Source of the DNA: Lysobacteraceae bacterium
GTDB taxonomy: Bacteria > Pseudomonadota > Gammaproteobacteria > Xanthomonadales > Xanthomonadaceae
Direction of reading: 5' to 3'
NCBI GenBank assembly: GCA_004173415.1
Contig: SEHC01000051.1
Span: forward strand, 1 to 11,775
DNA length: 11,775 bases
The position numbers were made by a program, and so were the translations under genes. Below are positions 6,242 through 11,775 of this stretch, in pieces (position 1 is the stretch's first letter; every line of letters starts with the position of its first letter). Below the pieces are notes generated by a model. The model made no database searches, had not been told where the DNA came from, and saw nothing but the letters and a program-made list of their open reading frames with translations.

Positions 6242-7269
6242 CAGGCCTTCCCGTCGGCGATGGCGTGGTAGCGCTCGACCGCGGCGACCTCGTTGCGCGA
6301 ACCCAGGAAGACCGGCACACGCTGGTGCAGCTGCTGCGGCGGTACGCCAAGGATGCGTTCGCGGCCGGTGCTGGCGGCGCCGCCGGCCTGCTCGACCAGC
6401 AGGCCCATCGGGTTGGCTTCGTACATCAACCGCAGCTTGCCGGCCTTGGACGGATCCTTGCGGTCCCACGGATAGATGAAGATCCCGCCCCGGGTCAGGA
6501 TCCGGTGCACGTCGGCGACCATGCTGGCGATCCAGCGCATGTTGAAGTTCTTGCCGCGTGGGCCGTCCTTGCCGGCCAGCAGGTCCTCGACGTATGCCTG
6601 CATCGGCGCTTCCCAGTGGCGCTGGTTGGACATGTTGATGGCGAACTCGGCGGTGTCCTCGGGGATGCGCATGTCACGCTGGGTCAGCATGAACGCCCCC
6701 TGCTCGCGATCCAGGGTGAAGGCATGGGTGCCGTGGCCCACGCTCAGCACCAGCATCGTGCTGGGTCCGTAGATGCAGTAGCCGGCCGCGACCTGGGCGC
6801 TGCCGGGCTGGAGGAAATGCTCGTCGGCCGCCGCGCCGACCCCGTCGGGATGGCGCAGGACCGAGAAGATCGTGCCGACCGAGACGTTGACGTCGATGTT
6901 TGAGCTGCCATCCAGCGGGTCGAACAGGAGCAGGAAATTGCCGCGCGGATAGGCATCGGGGATCGGCTGGCAATGGTCCATTTCCTCGGAGGCGCAGGCG
7001 GCCAGGTGGCCGCCCCAGGCATTGGCTTCCAGCAGGATGTCGTTGCTCAGCACGTCGAGCTTTTTCTGCGCCTCGCCCTGGATGTTGCCAGTGCCGGCAT
7101 CACCCAGCACCCCGCCCAGCGCACCCTTGCTCACGGCGATGGAGATGCTGGTGCAGGCCCGTGCCACCACCGCGATCAGCTGGCGCAGGTCGGCGTCGAT
7201 GCGCCCGGCGCGCTGTTCTTCGATGAGGTAGCGGGTCAGGGAAACGGGAGCGTTGTGTTGGGTGGACAT
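6241..7269 (-). CDS. fbp: Fructose-1,6-bisphosphatase, class I
   Basis: A 342-residue cytoplasmic enzyme that hydrolyses fructose 1,6-bisphosphate to fructose 6-phosphate, the committed step of gluconeogenesis. Class I signatures are complete: metal-binding E95/E96, the loop FDPLDGSSNIDVNVSVGTIF (D117, D120; 116-135), NMSNQRHW in the sugar-phosphate site, and the active-site signature GKLRLMYEANPMG (277-289, catalytic Lys278). The end GSRNEVAAVERYH is also typical. Length matches bacterial class I enzymes. The start is chosen from the family N-terminus (SLTRYLIEEQ); about 89 further upstream codons are open but lack family likeness. The SD is poor. Downstream, the oxygenase gene overlaps by one base, so the two are almost certainly one transcription unit. 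Confidence 0.96.
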   Translation of the reverse strand: MSTQHNAPVSLTRYLIEEQRAGRIDADLRQLIAVVARACTSISIAVSKGALGGVLGDAGTGNIQGEAQKKLDVLSNDILLEANAWGGHLAACASEEMDHCQPIPDAYPRGNFLLLFDPLDGSSNIDVNVSVGTIFSVLRHPDGVGAAADEHFLQPGSAQVAAGYCIYGPSTMLVLSVGHGTHAFTLDREQGAFMLTQRDMRIPEDTAEFAINMSNQRHWEAPMQAYVEDLLAGKDGPRGKNFNMRWIASMVADVHRILTRGGIFIYPWDRKDPSKAGKLRLMYEANPMGLLVEQAGGAASTGRERILGVPPQQLHQRVPVFLGSRNEVAAVERYHAIADGKA

Positions 7270-7298
7270 GGCACCACGGGGGCGGGGAGGACGCGGGC

Positions 7299-7326
7299 AT
7301 TGTCCGGTCTTGGGCAGGGGATGCAA
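7299..7326 (-). promoter_or_regulatory. fbp: Candidate promoter for fbp
   Basis: On the - strand TTGCAT (7326-7321) and GACAAT (7304-7299) are spaced 16 bases apart, each matching four or fewer positions of the sigma-70 boxes. The implied start near 7292 would give a leader of about 23 bases. The match is modest, and the divergent DUF4010 gene shares this 95-base gap. Confidence 0.3.
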
Positions 7327-7364
7327 GCGCATGCCAGAATCCCGGCGATCACCGGAGCGACGTA

Positions 7365-8600
7365 ATGCCAGGATTCGACACCGTTTCCCTGCTGGGATTC
7401 TCTTCCGCGCTCGGGTTGGGGCTGCTGATCGGCCTGGTCCGCGAACGCAGCCATGCACGCGGCCATGCGATCGCCGGCCTGCGCACCCATGCGCTGGCCG
7501 CGCTGGCTGCGGCGGTGGCGACGTGGCTCGGCGCACCGGTGTTCCTGGTGGCGCTGGCGCTGGTCGGGGTATTGGCGGCGATGGCCTACCATGCCACCCA
7601 TGCCGAAGATGCCGGCCTGACCAGCGAGATCGCGCTGGTGCTGACCTTCCTGCTCGGCGGCATGGCCATGCGCTCGGCCGCCCTGGGCACCGGTCTGGCG
7701 GTGCTGGTGGCGGTGCTGCTGTATGCCAAGGAACCCCTGCATCGATTGAGCCGCGAACGCCTGAGCGAACGCGAGGTGTTCGATGGGCTGATGCTGCTGG
7801 CCGCCGCGCTGGTGGTGCTGCCGATCCTGCCGGACCGGGACATCGGCCCGTTCGGGGCGATCAACCTGGCCACCCTGTGGAAGCTCGTGGTCCTGGTGAT
7901 GGGGGTCAGCGCGCTGGGCCACGTGGCCTTGCGCGTGGTCGGCAACCGCTGGGGCCTGGCGGTGGCCGGATTCTTCGCCGGCTATGTTTCCTCCACCGCG
8001 GCAGTGATCGGATTCGGCCAGCGCAGCAAGGAAACCCCGGCGTTGCTGCGCTCGGCGGTGGCCGCCGCGTTGCTCGCCAACCTGGCGTCGCTGAGCCTGT
8101 GCGTGCCGATCCTGTGGACGGTGTCGCCGGCGCTGGCCACCGGCCTGCTGCCGGAGCTGCTGGCGGTGGGCGGGGTGTTGCTGGGCGGCGGCCTGCTGGG
8201 CCTGCGCGCCGGCCGCGACGAGCAGATCCCGCCGCCGACCGCGCAAAGCCGCATGTTCCGCTTCGGCCATGCACTGGGCTTCGCCCTGCTGGTCGCGGCG
8301 CTGGTCCTGCTGTCGGCGGCGCTCAGCGCCTGGATCGGACCGGCCGGGGCGATGGCCGCGGCGATCCTCTCGGCCATGGCCGAACTGCATGCGGCAGTGG
8401 CCACCTTGGGCAGCCTGGTGGGCAAGGGCAGCGTCGACCTGGGGCAGGCGCGCTGGCTGATGCTGGGCCTGCTGGCAGCCAGCCTGGGGACGAAATCGGC
8501 GATCGCGCTGGCCAGCGGCGGCCGCGCCTACGGCCTGCGGGTCGCCACCGGCCTGCTGCTGGCGCTGGCCGCCGGCCTGGTGGTGGCGTGGCTGGGCTGA
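7365..8600 (+). CDS. MgtC-like / DUF4010 integral membrane protein
   Basis: A 411-residue, strongly hydrophobic protein with roughly ten or more predicted membrane segments. The N-terminal part (about 9-130) has the MgtC/SapB-type signature GLGLLIGLVRERS, followed by GLRTHALAALAAAVATWLG. The rest (about 170-410) matches what I know as DUF4010, with the conserved GFFAGYVSSTAAVIGFGQRSKE (about 202-223). No biochemical role is established for this family; MgtC itself is linked to Mg2+ stress and intramacrophage survival, but carrying that over would be speculation. A CCGGAG ribosome site lies eight bases before the ATG. It is divergent from fbp and converges on the kinase/regulator gene with only 12 bases between stops. 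A transport or channel role is possible but unproved. Confidence 0.85.
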   Translation: MPGFDTVSLLGFSSALGLGLLIGLVRERSHARGHAIAGLRTHALAALAAAVATWLGAPVFLVALALVGVLAAMAYHATHAEDAGLTSEIALVLTFLLGGMAMRSAALGTGLAVLVAVLLYAKEPLHRLSRERLSEREVFDGLMLLAAALVVLPILPDRDIGPFGAINLATLWKLVVLVMGVSALGHVALRVVGNRWGLAVAGFFAGYVSSTAAVIGFGQRSKETPALLRSAVAAALLANLASLSLCVPILWTVSPALATGLLPELLAVGGVLLGGGLLGLRAGRDEQIPPPTAQSRMFRFGHALGFALLVAALVLLSAALSAWIGPAGAMAAAILSAMAELHAAVATLGSLVGKGSVDLGQARWLMLGLLAASLGTKSAIALASGGRAYGLRVATGLLLALAAGLVVAWLG

Positions 8601-8612
8601 GCCGTCCCCGCT

Positions 8613-10286
8613 TCAGATGATGCGCAAGGTGATCGACTTGAGCACCGCCCGGGTCCGATCGCGGGTGCCGAGCTTGTCGAGGATGGTGGAGACGTAGTTC
8701 TTCACCGTGCCCTCGGCCAGGAACAGGCTGCGGGCGATCTCCTTGTTCGAATATCCGCCGGCCAGCAGGCGCAGGATCGCCACCTCGCGTTCGCTGAAGG
8801 TGTCCGAGGGGGCGGTTTCGTCGTGGAAGCGGAAGCGCGCGCGCACCGGGTCGGTGCTGACCGGCTGCAGTAGGGTTTCGCCGGCGGCCACCCGCGCGAT
8901 AGCGTCGCGCAGGTCTTCGGGCGCGGCGTCCTTGAGCAGGAAGCCCTGGGCCCCGGCATCGGTGGCGCGCAGCAGCAGGTCGCTGTCGTCGAAGGTGGTC
9001 AGCAGCAACACGGGGGTGCGGTCGCCGCGATCGCGCAGCTGCAGCAGGGCCTCGATGCCATCGGTGCCGGGCATGCGGATGTCGCTGAGGACCACGTCCA
9101 CCGCCTGCCCGGCCAGTTGCTCCAGCAGGTCGGCGCCGTCTTCGGCCTCCAGCGCGACCACGATGCCCTGCTGCTGGAGCAGGGCGCGCAATCCCGCCCG
9201 CACCAGGGCCTGGTCGTCGGCCAGGGCGCCGATCACCAGGTTGCCCTCGACCGCGGCGACCCGCTCGCGCATGCCGGCCAGGCCGTTGCCTTCTCGCAGC
9301 GCGCCGCGCAACCGGCCGTCGTCCTCGATGTCGAGCAGGATCCTGCCCCGGTCATGGCGCAGGCTGACCGACAGCGTGTCGGCATCGGCATGCCGGGCGG
9401 CATTGGTCATCGCTTCCTGGACGATGCGCAGGATCGTTTCGGCGATCACCGGATCGGCGACGTGGACCTGCTCGGCCACTGCCAGGCGCAGGACCGGCCG
9501 GGGCATCGGCGCGGCCAGCGCGCGCAGGGCCGTCTGCATGTCCAGGCCGCGCGCATCGCGCAGGGCCTGGACCACGTTGCGGATGTCCTCCAGCAACTCC
9601 GAGGACAGCTGCGCGGCGATCAGCACCTCGCTGCGGTCCGCCAGGGCCGGATCGGCCGCCAGGGCGCGCAGGTTGAGCTTCATCGCGGTCAATTTGTGCC
9701 CGGCCACGTCGTGCAGTTCCCGCGCCACGCGCAGGCGCTCGGCATCGCGGGCGCTGTCGGCCAGCAGCGCGCGGGTGGCCAACAGGTCGGCGTTGACCAG
9801 GGCCAGCTGGTCGCGCGAGGACTCGGCACGGACCGCGTAGTACACGCAGAGCGCGGCCAGCGCCTGGAAGCCCATATTGATCATGACCATGGTCAGCGGC
9901 GAGCGGAAGCCGGCATCGCGGACCAGCAGGTAGAAGACCGCATCGGCCAGCAGGGCCGCGGGAATCGCGATGCCAACCGGCCAGGTGGAGAACGCGCAGG
10001 CGACCCAGATCACCAGCAGGATCTGCGCGGTGCCAAGATCCGGCGCCAGGCTGATCTGGAAAAGCGCCGCGCCGGCCATCAGCACCAGCAGCACCGAGCG
10101 CACGCGCTTGCGGTGCTCGGCGGTCGCACCCAGCACGGTGAACAGGGCCGCGAAGGCGACCAGGCACAGCGTCGCCGGCACGGTCACCTCGCGCGCGGTG
10201 AATCGCAACGACAGCGCCACCCCGGCAATGGTGAAAAAACCCGCCAGGTTCAGCGGCTGCAACAGGTTTCTGAGGAATTCGCGCAT
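8613..10286 (-). CDS. Fused membrane histidine kinase and NarL-type response regulator
   Basis: A 557-residue protein combining both halves of a two-component system. Residues about 10-153 form five or six membrane segments. The HisKA_3 phospho-acceptor box is RVARELHDVAGHKL (H192). The ATPase part has the N box (E291...N295), DIEDDGRL and GNGLAGMRERV (333-343). Five residues after EGNL the receiver begins (ADDQALVRAG; D357/D358), with phospho-acceptor D402 (LSDIRMPG), T430/T431 and K452, then a LuxR helix-turn-helix (about 497-545; SNKEIARSLFLAEGTVKNYV). In this family, kinase and regulator are normally separate adjacent genes. Here the last strand of the kinase, its stop and the regulator's first residues are gone. 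It is either a real fusion by in-frame deletion or an assembly error. The start is uncertain: ATG at 10286 begins the conserved-looking MREFLRNLLQPL, while GTG at 10352 would add 22 residues; neither has a clear SD. Confidence 0.88.
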   Translation of the reverse strand: MREFLRNLLQPLNLAGFFTIAGVALSLRFTAREVTVPATLCLVAFAALFTVLGATAEHRKRVRSVLLVLMAGAALFQISLAPDLGTAQILLVIWVACAFSTWPVGIAIPAALLADAVFYLLVRDAGFRSPLTMVMINMGFQALAALCVYYAVRAESSRDQLALVNADLLATRALLADSARDAERLRVARELHDVAGHKLTAMKLNLRALAADPALADRSEVLIAAQLSSELLEDIRNVVQALRDARGLDMQTALRALAAPMPRPVLRLAVAEQVHVADPVIAETILRIVQEAMTNAARHADADTLSVSLRHDRGRILLDIEDDGRLRGALREGNGLAGMRERVAAVEGNLVIGALADDQALVRAGLRALLQQQGIVVALEAEDGADLLEQLAGQAVDVVLSDIRMPGTDGIEALLQLRDRGDRTPVLLLTTFDDSDLLLRATDAGAQGFLLKDAAPEDLRDAIARVAAGETLLQPVSTDPVRARFRFHDETAPSDTFSEREVAILRLLAGGYSNKEIARSLFLAEGTVKNYVSTILDKLGTRDRTRAVLKSITLRII

Positions 10287-10339
10287 CAGCCAATGCTGGG
10301 CGCTGGCTGCGGCGATGGCAATGAGGGCGGCGTCGAAAA

Positions 10340-10374
10340 TGACTTCCGGCACTGCGGATCGGTGACTGCCGGCA
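10340..10374. promoter_or_regulatory. Direct repeat, possible operator between the two-component gene and DUF2141
   Basis: TGACTTCCGGCA (10340-10351) and TGACTGCCGGCA (10363-10374) differ at one base in twelve and start 23 bases apart, about two helical turns. The second contains the palindrome TGCCGGCA. They sit in the divergent intergenic region, upstream of the preferred kinase start. Tandem spacing on one DNA face suits a DNA-binding dimer, possibly the LuxR-type regulator next door. Confidence 0.45.
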
Positions 10375-10384
10375 TCTGAACGCC

Positions 10385-10399
10385 GTGCCGCGCAGGCAC
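10385..10399. other. Short inverted repeat upstream of DUF2141
   Basis: GTGCC (10385-10389) and GGCAC (10395-10399) flank a 5-base spacer, 37 bases before the DUF2141 ATG. It could be a small hairpin or a half-site pair, but 5-bp arms in such GC-rich DNA are expected by chance. Confidence 0.2.
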
Positions 10400-10435
10400 A
10401 GACTTGACCTACCTTCCCGGTCCGAGGACCACGCC

Positions 10436-10876
10436 ATGAACCGCAACGTCGCTTCGCCGCTCGCTTCCATCGTCCTTGCCACCGCCCTGTCGCTCGCCGC
10501 CACCGGCGCTGCCGTCGCCGGCGAACTCACCGTCAACCTGCACGGCATCCGCGTCCAGGGTGGACTGGTCAAGGTGGCGGTGGTCGATTCGCAGCAGGCC
10601 TGGGACGGCGGCGCCGCGCCGGTGCAGGTCGATGGCGCGCCGGCACAGGGCGAGACGGCGAAGTTCACCTTCAAGGACCTGAAGCCGGGTCGCTACGCGG
10701 TGATGGTCACCCACGACGAAAACGCCAACGGCAAGCTCGACATGAACGTCATGGGCATGCCGCTGGAAGGCTACGGCTTCAGCAACAACCCCTCGGTCAT
10801 GCGCAAGCCGACCTGGGAGGAAGCCGGCTTCGAAGTCAGCGGCAGCGACGCCGCCATCGACGTCGCGCTGCGCTGA
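10436..10876 (+). CDS. Secreted DUF2141-family protein
   Basis: A 146-residue exported protein. The first 28 residues are a Sec signal peptide (MNRN basic end, hydrophobic core, AVA|GE cleavage). The mature part is an all-beta DUF2141 domain with the family hallmarks FKDLKPGRYAVMVTHDENANGKLD and MGMPLEGYGFSNN. The loop D94-E-N-A-N-G-K-L-D102 resembles a calcium-binding DxNxNGxxD loop. Biochemical function is unknown. GAGGA ten bases upstream supports the ATG. It is followed after 10 bases by a carotenoid oxygenase gene, so the two are almost certainly one operon, and both products leave the cytoplasm. The divergent kinase/regulator gene and the direct repeat upstream make regulation by that system possible. 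Confidence 0.88.
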   Translation: MNRNVASPLASIVLATALSLAATGAAVAGELTVNLHGIRVQGGLVKVAVVDSQQAWDGGAAPVQVDGAPAQGETAKFTFKDLKPGRYAVMVTHDENANGKLDMNVMGMPLEGYGFSNNPSVMRKPTWEEAGFEVSGSDAAIDVALR

Positions 10877-10886
10877 GGCCGCCGCC

Positions 10887-11775
10887 ATGGACACGATCGC
10901 CGGCGGACGTCGCCGCTTCCTTCGCACCCTGTTGTCCGGCGCCACCGTGGCGGCGCTGGCGCCGTCGCTGCTGCATGGGTCGCTGGCCCGGGCCGGCGAT
11001 CCGGCCCGGTTCGCCCAGAGCTTGCACGAACATCCGTGGCTGGCCGGCTGGAAAAGCTTGGACGCCGAATCGATGGGGCCCAGTGTGCTGGAGATCGAGG
11101 GGCGCCTGCCCAAGGGTTTCGCCGGCACCCTGTACCGCAACGGCCCGGCCTGGACCGAACGCGCCGGCTTCCGCTACGAACACTGGTTCGACGGCGACGG
11201 CATGGTCCACGGCTGGCAGTTCGGCCAGGACCGGGTGCGCCATCACGCGCGCATGGTCGCCACGCCCAAGTTCACCCGCGAACAGAAAGCCGGCCGCTTC
11301 CTCTATCCGGTGGCCGGCACCACCATCCCGGACAGGCAGCCGATCCGCAACAACGACGACGCCAATACCGCCAACACCTCGGTGATGACCCTGGGCGGCC
11401 GCCTGTTCGCGCTGAGCGAAGCCGGATCGGCCTTCGAGCTCGATCCCGACCAGCTGACCACGATCGGTCCGGTGACCTGGCGTCCCGACCTGGCCAGCCT
11501 CCCGTTCTCCGCGCATCCGCTGGTCGACCGCGATGGCTCGGTGTGGAATTTCGGCGCGATCAGCATGATGGGCGGTGCGGGCCTGTTCGTCTGGCACGTG
11601 GGTGCCGACGGCAAGCTGATCTCCGGCGACGTGCTCCAGACCCCGGTGCAAGGCTACCTGCACAGCTTCGCCCAGACCGACAGGCATCTGGTCTTCACGC
11701 TGATTCCGTTCCGCTACCGCGAAGGCGAGGGCGCGTTCTTCGAGCGCCTGCGCTTCCAGGCCGACCAGTCGCTGC
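10887..11775 (+). CDS. Carotenoid cleavage oxygenase family protein, Tat-exported (5' part, truncated by window end)
   Basis: The first 296 residues of a carotenoid oxygenase (RPE65/CCO-like non-haem iron enzyme); the rest lies beyond the window. Such enzymes cleave C=C bonds of carotenoids or related conjugated chains with O2, at iron held by four histidines on a seven-bladed propeller. Family motifs seen are LYRNGPA, YEHWFDGDGMVHGW and NTANTSV. The first two iron-ligand histidines are H210 (FSAHPLVDRDGS) and H259 (YLHSFAQT). The N-terminus has a twin-arginine signal (GRRRFLRTLLSG, residues 7-18), a weak hydrophobic core, and a likely ARA|GD cleavage near 36, implying export of the folded, metal-loaded protein. 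TGAGG lies nine bases before the ATG, overlapping the DUF2141 stop. The substrate is unknown; aryl polyenes or lignin-type stilbenes are alternatives to carotenoids. Confidence 0.9.
   Translation, partial: MDTIAGGRRRFLRTLLSGATVAALAPSLLHGSLARAGDPARFAQSLHEHPWLAGWKSLDAESMGPSVLEIEGRLPKGFAGTLYRNGPAWTERAGFRYEHWFDGDGMVHGWQFGQDRVRHHARMVATPKFTREQKAGRFLYPVAGTTIPDRQPIRNNDDANTANTSVMTLGGRLFALSEAGSAFELDPDQLTTIGPVTWRPDLASLPFSAHPLVDRDGSVWNFGAISMMGGAGLFVWHVGADGKLISGDVLQTPVQGYLHSFAQTDRHLVFTLIPFRYREGEGAFFERLRFQADQSL

Noticed and set aside
7236..8390. A 384-codon - strand open frame opposite the DUF4010 gene
   Set aside because: Q/H/R-rich shadow with no domain; the opposite strand encodes a coherent membrane protein.
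9117..10379. A 420-codon + strand open frame opposite the kinase/regulator gene
   Set aside because: Same shadow composition (Q, G, H, D rich), while the - strand frame carries all two-component motifs.
10401..10420. TTGACC upstream of DUF2141 as a -35 box
   Set aside because: It lies only about 26 bases before the ATG, leaving no room for a -10 box and leader.
10836..11687. A 283-codon - strand open frame opposite the carotenoid oxygenase
   Set aside because: The + strand has a Tat signal, iron-ligand histidines and family motifs; the - strand has none.

Overview
The window is about 11.8 kb of very GC-rich DNA (roughly two thirds G+C by eye), densely packed with genes and showing strong G/C third-position bias. 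It contains no rRNA, tRNA, CRISPR array, transposase or phage gene. The gene set and protein sequences point to a gammaproteobacterium of the Xanthomonadaceae (Xanthomonas / Lysobacter / Luteimonas / Pseudoxanthomonas type). The strongest clue is an exbB-exbD1-exbD2 cluster lying tail-to-tail with pdxJ. This family assignment comes from recognition, not from a database search.

Layout. (1) Positions 1-1725, + strand: the 3' end of exbB, then exbD1, exbD2 and, after a strong hairpin terminator, a third exbD paralogue. These are parts of the proton-motive-force motor that energises TonB-dependent outer-membrane transport. (2) Positions 1796-4375, - strand: cls (cardiolipin synthase), then a small two-helix membrane protein, then pdxJ (vitamin B6 synthesis). 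The cls start looks leaderless, and a second TAGAAT -10-like box precedes the small gene. (3) Positions 4432-5505, + strand: a radical SAM protein of the PA0069/SplB-like family, divergent from cls. (4) Positions 5537-7269, - strand: fbp (class I fructose-1,6-bisphosphatase), overlapping by one base a 2-oxoglutarate/Fe(II) oxygenase gene. (5) Positions 7365-8600, + strand: a multi-spanning MgtC-like/DUF4010 membrane protein. (6) Positions 8613-10286, - strand: a membrane histidine kinase joined in frame to its NarL/LuxR-type response regulator, with the usual end of the kinase missing at the junction. (7) Positions 10436-11775, + strand: a secreted DUF2141 protein followed 10 bases later by a Tat-exported carotenoid oxygenase that runs off the window.

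Most of the region is housekeeping: TonB energisation, PLP synthesis, gluconeogenesis and phospholipid synthesis. The parts most worth a second look are the kinase/regulator fusion, a pair of near-identical 12-bp direct repeats spaced 23 bp apart between it and the DUF2141/carotenoid oxygenase operon, the third ExbD, and the leaderless-type cls start. I do not see a clear-cut new defence or mobile system. No gene-free stretch exceeds about 150 bases.
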